Shown in pieces: positions 55,701-63,083 of a stretch of DNA of 64,000 bases. How positions within the stretch are numbered: the first letter of the stretch is position 1; every line of letters begins with the position of its first letter. Made by a program: the position numbers and the translations under genes. This stretch comes from Myxococcus terminator_A (GTDB taxonomy: Bacteria > Myxococcota > Myxococcia > Myxococcales > Myxococcaceae), in assembly GCA_049194865.1 (NCBI GenBank), contig JBLZWL010000143.1, positions 1-64,000 on the forward strand, written 5' to 3'. The notes beneath the pieces are model-generated. The model was not told the origin of the DNA. It searched no databases and saw only the letters and a program-made list of their open reading frames with translations.

Positions 55701-55843
55701 CTCTCGCCGTGGTCATGGTGGGCGGACTGGTGACCTCCACCTTGTTCACCCTGCTGGTGCTTCCCACTTTCTATGCATTCGTTCATGGGGTGAGAGAGCG
55801 ATTCCGTCAGCGTGCGATCACACACAGGTCCACTGTTATCTGA
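52712..55843 (+). CDS. Heavy-metal RND efflux pump (CusA/CzcA family)
   Basis: A protein of 1,043 residues, the usual length, with two clusters of transmembrane helices and two large periplasmic loops. The TM4 signature reads GGLAIAVGLLVDAAIIVTEN: it resembles CusA (one Asp, DAAI..EN) and lacks the first Asp of the CzcA DFG motif. The three Met that carry Cu/Ag in CusA have no obvious counterpart here (LLQTV, PHTVSD and RIDEG stand in their places). Proton-driven export of metal from periplasm or cytoplasm. Substrate inferred from neighbours as copper, not proven. GGAGG precedes ATG 52712. Confidence 0.9.
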   Translation: MATEPASSPVARVLRASFARPGLTVVLALALSAFGAVALHGLRRDVFPDLSAPIFNVIVQNAAMGAEELETAVAIPMEVALAGLPDVRRIRSTSQLGVTQVTVEFEPDADYFRSRQYVAERVAQAQGELPPGTDAPLVSSLTGRLNEVFEFTLEAEPGAADLMALRDLAEFEVKNRLLAVPGVAGVERLGGYLRQFQVLLDPDQMVARGISLNEVEHALEGANLNASGGFVVQGPMEWTVRAIGRAETVEDLNSTVVALRAGTPVLLADVADVREGPALRRGIAHRLKGEVVSCRVIKQFGADTQRVAAGVREALKELEQSMPKGVQLRVVYDQSELVDEALGGVSRAILLGALLVVLVLFALLGDWRAALIVTLTLPLSLALAGILLKAAGIGINTMTLGGLAIAVGLLVDAAIIVTENIIHDLREGAGRRSVRDEALAASLEVGRPIAFATLIVVSVFIPLFAMTGIEGRMYQPLAAAVVACLAASLALALTLVPVASALLLKAPRPGQPEDVWLIRKLKSAYAPMLDTCMRRAGLVRLVALAITVPALGLAFAVGSDFMPRLDEGAFLLQTVLPPEASLEEVDRLNHLVEDVLLGFPEVEDVVRRTGRAERTEDPMPHTVSDVLVVLKKDRGRSLEKLEADLRVAVARVPGVTTLFTTPLGMRIDEGLGGSPADLSVRIFGPELETLATLGERARAILAKVDGVEDLRVEKLSGLPQLRITVNRAAVARVGLTPGDVIRAVRVGLVGEESSQVWKGQRRHDLVLRLADHKRGDLQALRNLLVDGHDGTRIPLSQLATIEETFGAGSVRREAGSRRLAVEASVSGRDLGSTAAEVRERLAAELKLPTGYFLDVGGRVESQQRAAQSLAMAIAIAILAVFILLYLALDSVAEALVILATLPDAFVGGILALLIAGETWNVSSLVGLIGLFGIAVQNGLVLVSQTKDLLARGLPFDAAIRQASLGRVRPKLMTAATAILGLLPLLVLPLNGTEIERPLAVVMVGGLVTSTLFTLLVLPTFYAFVHGVRERFRQRAITHRSTVI

Positions 55844-55952
55844 GTGTTACCTGAGAGACGGGGAAGGTGTTCCAGGCTTTGGATCGGCAACATTCAGCCT
55901 GGAGCACCGACAATCCCGTGATTTTCCCCTATTCCACACGTCGGGGCCTCTC

Positions 55953-56783
55953 ATGAGCGTGCGCCTTCCTCCGTCCACCGCGACCCGTACCACCACCACC
56001 ACCAAGGCGGCGGCCGCGACGCCTGCCGTCACCGCGCCTCCCGCGGGCCTTCGCAAGGGTGACTCGGGCCCCAAGGTGAAGCAGCTCCAGGACGCGCTGG
56101 TGAAGCTGGGTTACCTGACCAAGGCGCAGGTGAACACGGGTCCGGGAACCTTCGGCGCGCAGACCGAAGCGGCGGTGAAGAAGTTCCAGGGCGACAAGAA
56201 GCTGCCCACGACTGGCTATTACGGCGAGCAGACGCAGGCGGCGCTGAAGAAGGCGCTGGCGGGCACGCCCACGACGCCGACGACGCCCACGAAGCCGGGC
56301 GCCAAGCCGCCGGTCATCAGCGCGCCCTCGCCCAACTCCGACAGCCGCAACGGCGCGGACATCGACACCATCGTCATGCACCACACCGCGTCCAACGACG
56401 GCAAGGCCGACCTGTCGTGGATGCGCAACCCGAACAGCGGCGTGTCCGCGCACTACATGGTGGACCGCGACGGGAAGATTTATCAGCTCGTCGGTGACGA
56501 CAAGCGCGCGTGGCATGCGGGCAAGAGCGAGCTGCACGGCGTCCCCACGGACGTGAACGCGCGCTCCATCGGCATCGAAATCGTCAACGACGGCAGCGGC
56601 AAGACGGCCTTCACGGAGGCGCAGTACAAGGCGCTCACCGAGCTGACCAGCCACCTGAAGGAGAAGTACGACGTGCCGATGAAGAACATCGTCGGCCACG
56701 CGGACGTGGCGGTGCCCAAGGGCCGCAAGAACGACCCGGCCCCGAACTTCGACTGGGCGCGGCTGCGCAAGGGCATCTCCTGA
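55953..56783 (+). CDS. Peptidoglycan-binding N-acetylmuramoyl-L-alanine amidase, leaderless
   Basis: A protein of 276 residues. A Thr/Ala/Pro-rich head (residues 1-32), a PG_binding_1 domain (~33-90: GLRKGDSGPKVKQLQDAL, FQGDKKLPTTGYYG), a Pro/Thr linker, then Amidase_2 (~125-270) with MHHTAS near 142 (zinc His) and GHADVAVPKGRKNDPAP near 248 (second zinc His and the catalytic region). It cuts the amide bond between MurNAc and the stem peptide. No signal peptide is visible from any in-frame start, so export may depend on lysis or an unusual route. Located between the two halves of the metal region. Confidence 0.87.
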   Translation: MSVRLPPSTATRTTTTTKAAAATPAVTAPPAGLRKGDSGPKVKQLQDALVKLGYLTKAQVNTGPGTFGAQTEAAVKKFQGDKKLPTTGYYGEQTQAALKKALAGTPTTPTTPTKPGAKPPVISAPSPNSDSRNGADIDTIVMHHTASNDGKADLSWMRNPNSGVSAHYMVDRDGKIYQLVGDDKRAWHAGKSELHGVPTDVNARSIGIEIVNDGSGKTAFTEAQYKALTELTSHLKEKYDVPMKNIVGHADVAVPKGRKNDPAPNFDWARLRKGIS

Positions 56784-56809
56784 GCGTCAGACGTTGAAGC
56801 AACGGTGGT

Positions 56810-56852
56810 GAAGCGCGGGTCGAGGGTCCTTTCGGGACGCTCCCCGCGCTTC
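56810..56852. terminator. Terminator hairpin between amidase and DUF5953 genes
   Basis: GAAGCGCGGG (56810-56819) and CCCGCGCTTC (56843-56852) form a perfect 10-bp stem, with an inner GTCC/GGAC stem in the loop. It sits in the 74-base gap between convergent genes and can serve both. Confidence 0.65.
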
Positions 56853-56857
56853 GTGTT

Positions 56858-57616
56858 TCAGGCGGGTGCGCGTCCGCCAATCTCCCGGAAGCGCTCGTAG
56901 GCACGCAGGAGCGTCGCCAGGTGCGCGGGGTCGTCGAGGTTCAGCGGTGCGTCGGTGAGCTGGAGCAGCCAGCCTCCGCTCTGCGTTCGCCGTGCACGGG
57001 GGAGCCACTCGGAGTCCAGCGTGGCGTCAGGGAAGCCGAGGAGCCGCGCGGTGGCGGCGGACCAGTAGTTGATCCACCCGAGGTGGTGCGGGACTTCGGG
57101 CGAGCGGAGGTCCTTCGAGAGCTGGAGGATGGGCAGGCCGCGTGGAGGGATGTGTGGCCCGAGAACGGGGCGGGCCATTTGCTCCAGGATCTCAACCAGG
57201 GAGCGCCACGGAGTGGCGTGCCCCCATCGTCCGTGCGCGGCTTCGGCCACATGCTCCAGCAAGGAGGCCGAATGCGCGCGGACGACCTCGTCCAATGGCA
57301 GCTTCGAGTGGATGTTGAGTCCCGACGTCCCGTTGACGGAGGACCTCGGCGACGACGCCAGCCCATGCAACGTGACGGGATGCAGTTCGTCACCGTTGCA
57401 CACGAGCGGGAAACCGCCGTCAGGCGTTCCCGCCAGGAGCCACGCATCACGGTTCTCCACGTGGAGCGGTACTCCTTCTTGGGAGACCTCCCACTCCAAA
57501 CGCAGCCCGGGCAGGACCTGCTCCATCGCACGAGCAATGGCCAGGGGGCGGACATCTCCCGCTACCAATGCGGACGCATGGACAGCGACGGAGAGCTTTT
57601 CGTCAGTTGCGAGCAT
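56858..57616 (-). CDS. DUF5953-like protein, probable immunity protein
   Basis: A protein of 252 residues, soluble, without signal peptide. The order VPHHLGWINYWSAATARLLGFPD and GWLLQLTDAPLNLDDPAHL near the C-terminus is that of DUF5953 proteins found in myxobacteria next to DUF6310 genes. The start codon ATG 57616 follows the stop of the upstream gene after a single base (TGAGATG), so the two are translationally coupled. A cytoplasmic protein made together with a secreted nuclease-like lipoprotein suits an immunity role. No enzymatic motif was found. Confidence 0.65.
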   Translation of the reverse strand: MLATDEKLSVAVHASALVAGDVRPLAIARAMEQVLPGLRLEWEVSQEGVPLHVENRDAWLLAGTPDGGFPLVCNGDELHPVTLHGLASSPRSSVNGTSGLNIHSKLPLDEVVRAHSASLLEHVAEAAHGRWGHATPWRSLVEILEQMARPVLGPHIPPRGLPILQLSKDLRSPEVPHHLGWINYWSAATARLLGFPDATLDSEWLPRARRTQSGGWLLQLTDAPLNLDDPAHLATLLRAYERFREIGGRAPA

Positions 57617-57617
57617 C

Positions 57618-58313
57618 TCAGCATCCCGTGACAACAATCTTGAGGTCCTCGTCCAGTTCGAGGAGCGCGGACCGGTGGCCTGCATTGCTCACGCCCACCG
57701 CGAAGTCATAGCCACAAGCGCGCGCCAGTTCCCGCTCACGCTGAAGCTCGACAACCTGCGTCCTGCTGACCCGTTCCTTCAGGAAGTCCGAGTACCCATC
57801 GAACCGGTCCGTCTTGATTTCCCACAGCACATTGGCGCTTACCTGCAGCGCATCGAACCGCTTGCCGTTGATGAGCACGTCCTTCCCGGGGAAGCGATTC
57901 GGCGGAAACGTGTCCGCGCAGCTGTCGTGCACGGCATCGCCTCCGCTGTGCGACACCAGCTTCACCTCACACTCCGGACGACGTGAAGCGGCCACGGGTG
58001 GCGGTGGGTTCCTATTGGCGCCGGCTCCGCCTCGCTCGGGCCGAGTCTCTGCCTGAGCCGAGGAAGACGTCGTCCCGGCTCGCTCCGTGTCCCCGGATGT
58101 CGGTCGCTCCGTTGCGCCCTCCGGATGAATGACGAGCGGAATCGGCGGCGCCAGTCCGATGGGGGCCGGCATCACCACCGGCCTGGGCACGATGAGCGGT
58201 CCCAAGGGGATGGCGATCTGGTCGCGCGCGCCCGTCTCCGCCGTGGAGCAGGCCACGCCGCACAGCAACACTCCCAGGCTCGTGATGATTCGTAAGCACA
58301 TTCGCGCGCCCAT
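57618..58313 (-). CDS. Lipoprotein with C-terminal nuclease-like domain (DUF6310-like), probable toxin
   Basis: A protein of 231 residues. Lipoprotein signal with CGVAC (lipid Cys 22; ATG 58301 is an alternative start), a Pro/Ser/Thr-rich disordered linker (~30-110) and a compact C-terminal domain (~113-231). This domain shows Asp153 (KRFDALQ), then WEIKTD with Glu165 and Lys167, the D-x(11)-E-x-K spacing of restriction-endonuclease-fold nucleases, and a conserved-looking CGYDFAVGVSN. Four Cys in the domain may stabilise it outside the cell. A lipoprotein carrying a nuclease domain, followed by a coupled small gene, is the layout of myxobacterial SitA/SitI toxins. Function is inferred. Confidence 0.65.
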   Translation of the reverse strand: MGARMCLRIITSLGVLLCGVACSTAETGARDQIAIPLGPLIVPRPVVMPAPIGLAPPIPLVIHPEGATERPTSGDTERAGTTSSSAQAETRPERGGAGANRNPPPPVAASRRPECEVKLVSHSGGDAVHDSCADTFPPNRFPGKDVLINGKRFDALQVSANVLWEIKTDRFDGYSDFLKERVSRTQVVELQRERELARACGYDFAVGVSNAGHRSALLELDEDLKIVVTGC

Positions 58314-58429
58314 TCATCCAGGAACAACCTCGCGACTCAAGCCAGTGCGGCCTCGGTGCCTGAATGATTCCGGCGGACACCGGCCAGGAACATGAAGTGC
58401 GCCGGTGAACAGCCAGGCACCACTCCAGC

Positions 58430-58460
58430 CATCACAGTGTGATGACCCCGGTTACACCGG
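58430..58460. promoter_or_regulatory. Two adjacent dyads in the divergent toxin / metal-lipoprotein region
   Basis: CATCACA-G-TGTGATG (58430-58444) is a perfect odd palindrome with 7-bp arms. CCGGT-TAC-ACCGG (58448-58460) is a second with 5-bp arms, three bases later. They lie in the 286-base gap between the divergent lipoprotein genes and look like operator sites. The rest of the gap shows no clear promoter. Confidence 0.4.
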
Positions 58461-58599
58461 CGCTCGAGCCCCGCTCGGTCCTCCACCTCGTGCGCGTCGT
58501 CAATCCGCGGAGTTGTCTCCTGGGTCGACATGGCCTGGGCCTTGCTGAACAGCGCAGCGATTCCTGGCGCCGCCACCCCGCGCCACTTCGAGGTCCTTC

Positions 58600-58992
58600 A
58601 TGCGTTCCTTCCTCTGTGTCCTCGCGAGCCTCGTCACGCTCGCCGCCTGTGCTTCCGAGCCCAAGAGGCTCGCTCCCTCCGTGGACCCTTCGAGCCCCGA
58701 TGCGCCCGAGTCCCCGCCCGCCTCCCTGCCCATGGCGCTCGCGGCGACGCCTCCTTCCCGTCCTCCCGCGACGGACTCGCACGCGCGGCACTCCGACACC
58801 CAGAAGCCCGCTACTACGCCGGATGCGGGCACCGCCGTCTACGCGTGCCCGATGCACCCAGAGGTCCAGTCCGACAAGCCGGGCGGAACCTGTCCCAAGT
58901 GCGGCATGAAGCTGACGCCGACGAAGCCCGAGGACACCGCGCCGGCCAAGAAGCCCGCGCCCGGCCATGAAGGACACGGAGCTCATCCGTGA
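58600..58992 (+). CDS. Lipoprotein with heavy-metal-binding (HMBD/YHS-like) domain
   Basis: A protein of 130 residues. Lipoprotein signal LVTLAAC (lipid Cys 17), a Pro/Ala/Ser-rich linker, then residues ~81-105 with YACPMHPEVQ and TCPKCGMKL, the heavy-metal-binding domain found at the N-terminus of Cu ATPases and CusB-type adaptors, and a short His/Gly tail (GHEGHGAHP). Likely a periplasmic copper-binding chaperone or buffer. The stop overlaps the next start (GTGA). Confidence 0.85.
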   Translation: MRSFLCVLASLVTLAACASEPKRLAPSVDPSSPDAPESPPASLPMALAATPPSRPPATDSHARHSDTQKPATTPDAGTAVYACPMHPEVQSDKPGGTCPKCGMKLTPTKPEDTAPAKKPAPGHEGHGAHP

Positions 58993-60458
58993 GACTGCTC
59001 ACCCTCGCCTGCGCGCTCCTGTTCGCGGGCGGCTGCGCATCCATCCAGAAAGAGCGGGGCCACGCGGAGGTCGCCACGCTCGTCGAGGAGCGCATCGGCC
59101 GCAAGACGCGGTGGAACCAGGGCACTCCCGAGGACGCGGAGGTGTCGCGACATCTCGATGGACTGCTGAACGGCGACCTCACCTCCGACCATGCGGTGGA
59201 GGTGGCCCTCCTCAACAACCCCGCCCTGCAATCCACCTATGAAGACCTGGGCATCTCCCAGGCGGACATGGTGCAGGCGGGACTGCTCAGCAACCCGACG
59301 TTCGACGCGAGCATCGGCTTCCCCCTCACCAACGACGGTGTCAGCGAGACGGAGTTCTCACTGGTGCAGGGCTTCGTCGAGCTGTTCACCCTGCCGCTGC
59401 GCAAGCGCGTAGCCCAGGAGCAGTTCATCGCGGACACCCTGCGGGTCGCGCATGAAGCGCTCGCAACGGCGGCGGAGGCGCGCAAGGTGTTCAGCGAGGT
59501 CCAGGCGCGGCAGCAGCTCGTGGAGCTGCGCCGCATGGTCCTCGTGGCGGCCGAGTCCGCCGCCGAGCTGGCCACGCTCCAGCACGGCGCGGGCAACATC
59601 ACTGACCTGGAGCTCGCCACGGAGCAGGCGGCCTCCGAGGAAGCACGGCTGGAGCTGGCGCGCGAGGAGCTCACGCTGGTCGAAGACCGCGAGCGGCTCA
59701 ATCGGCTGCTGGGCCTGTGGGGGCCGCGCACCCAGTGGGCCATCTCCGAGAAGCTTCCGGCACCCCCCTCGGAAGAAGCCACGCTGGAGCGTCTGGAATC
59801 GCTCGCCATCCGGCAGCGGCTCGACATCGACGCCGCGCGCAAGCAGTCCCAGCTCTTGTGGAACGCGCTGGAGCTGGCGCGCAGCACGCGCTTCTTCGGC
59901 CGCGTCGACGTGGGCCTGCACACGCACCGGGACGCGAACGGCCCACGACTCTTGGGGCCCACGCTCACCTTGGAGCTGCCCATCTTCGACCAGCGACAAG
60001 CACTCATCGCCAAACTGGAGGCCCAGCATCGCCAGGGCGAGCGCCGGCTCGCGGAGCTGTCCATCAACGCCCGCTCCGAGGTTCGCGCCGCGAGGGCCCG
60101 CCTGCTGACGCTCCGCGGCGTCGCCGAGCGCTACCAGCGCGTCGTCCTGCCCCTGCGCGAGAAGGTCGTCGAACAATCCCAGCTCCAATACAACGCGATG
60201 CAGATCGGGCTGTATGCGCTGCTCGACGCGAAAGAGTCCCAGGTCGAGGCGTACCGCGCCTTCATCGAGACCGTCCGCGACTACTGGATGGCCCGCGCGG
60301 AGTTGGAACAGCTCGTCGGCGGCAGCCTGCCTGGCACGGCTTCACGCCCAGGCACTCCGAGCGACGCCACGCCCTCGCGCACCGTCCCTCTCGATACCCC
60401 TGAACCGCCGTCTGGAAACGGCCATCCCCCCGCGCACGGCCACGGAGCGACTCCATGA
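58989..60458 (+). CDS. TolC-family outer membrane lipoprotein (second)
   Basis: A protein of 489 residues with lipoprotein signal LFAGGC. Two repeats of outer-membrane efflux protein helices: VALLNNPALQSTYEDLGISQ, GLLSNPTFDASIGFPL, and LLDAKESQVEAYRAFIETV near the end. The C-terminus is Pro/His-rich (GNGHPPAHGHG). It lies between a metal-binding lipoprotein and a multicopper oxidase and overlaps both, so it is part of a copper operon; no RND or adaptor gene is present in this operon. It may pair with the pump at 51529-55843 or act alone as a copper-related channel. Confidence 0.85.
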   Translation: MRLLTLACALLFAGGCASIQKERGHAEVATLVEERIGRKTRWNQGTPEDAEVSRHLDGLLNGDLTSDHAVEVALLNNPALQSTYEDLGISQADMVQAGLLSNPTFDASIGFPLTNDGVSETEFSLVQGFVELFTLPLRKRVAQEQFIADTLRVAHEALATAAEARKVFSEVQARQQLVELRRMVLVAAESAAELATLQHGAGNITDLELATEQAASEEARLELAREELTLVEDRERLNRLLGLWGPRTQWAISEKLPAPPSEEATLERLESLAIRQRLDIDAARKQSQLLWNALELARSTRFFGRVDVGLHTHRDANGPRLLGPTLTLELPIFDQRQALIAKLEAQHRQGERRLAELSINARSEVRAARARLLTLRGVAERYQRVVLPLREKVVEQSQLQYNAMQIGLYALLDAKESQVEAYRAFIETVRDYWMARAELEQLVGGSLPGTASRPGTPSDATPSRTVPLDTPEPPSGNGHPPAHGHGATP

Positions 60459-61903
60459 ATCCCCACCCCCCTGATTCTTCTCTCCGCGCACAGGATGCGG
60501 AGGACACGACGGAGACGACGGTCCATCCGGGAGCGATGACCCGGCGAGGCATGCTAGCGACAGCTGGCGCCACGCTCGCGGGTGGTGCGTTGCTGCTCCG
60601 GGGTGGCGTCGCACAGGCGCAAGCCGCGCCACGTGCGACCTCACCGAGTGTGGGCCGACGGGACTGGCTGTCGCCTGGAATGCCGAACCGGGACTATCGC
60701 CCCGTCATCGTCCCGAACGGCTCGAAGCTGCCGTGGAAGGTCGTGGACGGCGTAAAGGTCTTCCACATGGTGGCCGAGGAGGTCGAGCACGAGCTGGCTC
60801 CCGGGCTGAAGGTCCACTGCTGGGGCTACAACGGCCAGGTGCACGGGCCCACCATCGAAGTCGTCGAGGGTGACCGCGTCCGGTTCTACGTCACCAACCG
60901 GCTGCCCGCGCCCACCACCGTGCACTGGCACGGCCTGCTGTTGCCCAACGGCATGGACGGCGTGGGCGGCCTCAATCAGAAGTCCATCGCCCCGGGCGAG
61001 ACGTTCCGCTACGAGTTCACCATCCGCCAGTCCGGCACGGGCATGTATCACTCGCACCATGACGAGATGACGCAGATGGCGCTCGGCATGGTGGGGCTGT
61101 TCATCATGCACCCGCGTCGTCCCGTGGGCCCGCGCGTGGACCGCGACTTCGCGCTCATGCTGCACGAGTGGCGCGTGGACCCTGGTGCGCGACGGCCGGA
61201 CCCGAACGAGATGACGGACTTCAACCTGCTCACGTTCAACGCGAAGGCGTTCCCGGGCACGGAGCCGCTGGTGGTGCGCCAGGGCGAGCGGGTGCGCATC
61301 CGCCTGGGCAACCTGAGCGCGATGGACCATCACCCCATCCACCTGCACGGCTACCATTTCCGCATCACCGAGACGGACGCGGGACGCATCCCCGAGTCCG
61401 CGCAGTGGCCGGAGACCACGGTGCTCGTCCCGGTGGGCAGCACACGCACCATCGAGTTCGTGGCCGATGCACCTGGCGACTGGGCCATGCACTGCCACAT
61501 GACGCACCACCTGATGAACCAGATGGGCCATGACCTGCCCAACCTCATCGGCGTGAAGCCGGGTGGGCTCGACGCGAAGGTGCGCACGCTGCTGCCGGGC
61601 TACATGACCATGGGGCAGACAGGAATGGGCGACATGGTCGAGATGGGCATGCCAGTGCCCGCCAACTCCATCCCCATGAGCGGAGCGCGAGGCAAGCACG
61701 ACGTCATCACCATGGGCGGCATGTTCACCGTGCTCAAGGTGCGCGAGCGGCTGGACGGCGACGGTGACCCGGGCTGGTACGACAACCCTCCAGGCACGCT
61801 GGCGGTGGCGGCGAACACGGAGGAACTGCGTCAGGACGGCATCGACGTGAATGCTCCACCCAAGGCACTGCCCGCATCACCTGCGGGGTTCCGACAGGGC
61901 TGA
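60455..61903 (+). CDS. Tat-exported multicopper oxidase (copper-resistance type)
   Basis: A protein of 482 residues. Twin-arginine signal MTRRGMLATAG near residue 28. The copper ligands are complete: HWHG (157-160), YHSHHDE (about 198-204), HPIHLHGYHF and HCHMTHH, forming the type 1 and type 2/3 centres. Met-rich stretches after the last motif (MTMGQTGMGDMVEMGMP) resemble the Met-rich Cu(I)-binding segments of CueO/PcoA-type enzymes. It probably oxidises Cu(I) to the less toxic Cu(II) in the periplasm. The start overlaps the TolC stop (ATGA). Confidence 0.92.
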   Translation: MNPHPPDSSLRAQDAEDTTETTVHPGAMTRRGMLATAGATLAGGALLLRGGVAQAQAAPRATSPSVGRRDWLSPGMPNRDYRPVIVPNGSKLPWKVVDGVKVFHMVAEEVEHELAPGLKVHCWGYNGQVHGPTIEVVEGDRVRFYVTNRLPAPTTVHWHGLLLPNGMDGVGGLNQKSIAPGETFRYEFTIRQSGTGMYHSHHDEMTQMALGMVGLFIMHPRRPVGPRVDRDFALMLHEWRVDPGARRPDPNEMTDFNLLTFNAKAFPGTEPLVVRQGERVRIRLGNLSAMDHHPIHLHGYHFRITETDAGRIPESAQWPETTVLVPVGSTRTIEFVADAPGDWAMHCHMTHHLMNQMGHDLPNLIGVKPGGLDAKVRTLLPGYMTMGQTGMGDMVEMGMPVPANSIPMSGARGKHDVITMGGMFTVLKVRERLDGDGDPGWYDNPPGTLAVAANTEELRQDGIDVNAPPKALPASPAGFRQG

Positions 61904-61916
61904 GCAACGCCAAGGA

Positions 61917-61953
61917 GTTCGCCCAGCCCACGGGATTCGCTGGCTGGGCGAAC
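61917..61953. terminator. Terminator hairpin between oxidase and Rieske genes
   Basis: GTTCGCCCAGCC (61917-61928) and GGCTGGGCGAAC (61942-61953) form a perfect 12-bp stem with a 13-base loop in the gap between convergent genes. A strong two-way stop signal. Confidence 0.75.
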
Positions 61954-61958
61954 CATCC

Positions 61959-63050
61959 TCAGGTCCGCATCTTCAGCCGCGTCTCATGCACGGCATCACC
62001 GACCGCGCCGGGCTTCTCACGCTCGGCGGCGCGCAGCAGGCGGAGGATGCCGGGCCCGAGCACGTCAATCTCGGTGGAGGCATACGTCTCCGTGCCAAAG
62101 CGGCGGATGCTCTCCGTCTGCGTCCGCAGGATGCGCGCGTCCTGGCTGAAGATGTGGAGCGCCACGGGCATCGCCACCGGAAGTACCGCGCGCAGCAGCC
62201 AGCGCGGCAGGGGCAGCCGGAACGTCACCACCGCGTAGACCAGCGTGTCCCAGTCCGACACGGGCGTCATCGCCGAGGTGACGATGATGTGGCTGCCCTC
62301 GCCAATCCGGTACTCCACCTGGGCAATCGACGGCATCAGGAAGCGGTCGAAGTGCTGCACCACGCCGCCGCCCGGAGCCAGCAGCCGACCCACGACACCA
62401 CTGGGACGAGGCTCACCGATGTACTCGGCCTCCACCTTGTCCGCGCTCCGACGCACCACCACGTCAATCTCGTTGCGCTTCTCCTCCGTACGGAACAGGC
62501 CCCCGTGCAGGTAGGCCGTGTGCGGCACGTCGAGCGTGTTCTCCAGCGTGGCATGCAACGAGCCCGGCGCGCGCAGCACGCGGCGAACAGTCGTGTACTC
62601 GCGCGCGTCCAGCAGCGGGAAGCGGAACGGCTCCGTCGTCGGCTCCGCGCCCGGCGTGGAGTACACCCAGACGAAGCCATCCTGCTCGCGCGTCGCATAG
62701 GACGTCGCGCAGCGGGTGCGGGCCTCGGGCTCGCCGAGGAAGCCCGGGATGGCGCGGCACTGCCCGCCCGTATCGAAGCGCCAGCCGTGATAGCCGCACT
62801 GGAGCTGCCCCTCCTTCACGCGCCCCAGCGACAGGGGCACGTTGCGGTGAGGGCAGCGGTCCATCAGCGCGCCGGGCTTGCCGCCCTCGCCCCGGAACAG
62901 GACGAGCGGCGTGCCCTGGAGCGTGCGCGCCAGCGGCTTGTCGCCCAGCTCGCGCGACGAGCAGAGGATGAACCAGGCATTCGGCAGGTGAACGACGGAG
63001 ACATGACCGGCGGCCGCACCTGGGGTGCGCGCCTCCTCGCGGGAGCTCAT
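61959..63050 (-). CDS. Rieske [2Fe-2S] non-heme iron oxygenase
   Basis: A protein of 363 residues. Rieske cluster: CPHRNVPLSLG (Cys66, His68) and CGYHGW (Cys85, His88). Catalytic mononuclear iron: ENTLDVPHTAYLHGG with two His and a bridging Asp. The C-terminal half fits ring-hydroxylating or demethylating oxygenases such as those of the phenylpropionate/vanillate type. The ferredoxin/reductase partner is not in the window and the substrate is unknown. Head-to-head layout with the oxidase suggests separate regulation; 33 bases separate it from the ATPase gene end. Confidence 0.87.
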   Translation of the reverse strand: MSSREEARTPGAAAGHVSVVHLPNAWFILCSSRELGDKPLARTLQGTPLVLFRGEGGKPGALMDRCPHRNVPLSLGRVKEGQLQCGYHGWRFDTGGQCRAIPGFLGEPEARTRCATSYATREQDGFVWVYSTPGAEPTTEPFRFPLLDAREYTTVRRVLRAPGSLHATLENTLDVPHTAYLHGGLFRTEEKRNEIDVVVRRSADKVEAEYIGEPRPSGVVGRLLAPGGGVVQHFDRFLMPSIAQVEYRIGEGSHIIVTSAMTPVSDWDTLVYAVVTFRLPLPRWLLRAVLPVAMPVALHIFSQDARILRTQTESIRRFGTETYASTEIDVLGPGILRLLRAAEREKPGAVGDAVHETRLKMRT

Positions 63051-63083
63051 GGAACGCAGTCTAATAGGAGCCCCCTCCCCGGC

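Noticed and set aside
58337..58576. A 79-codon minus-strand open frame upstream of the toxin gene, considered as a SitB-like helper
   Set aside because: No signal peptide or lipobox, no convincing ribosome site, and unlike any helper protein I know. It also contains the operator-like dyads. Left as intergenic.
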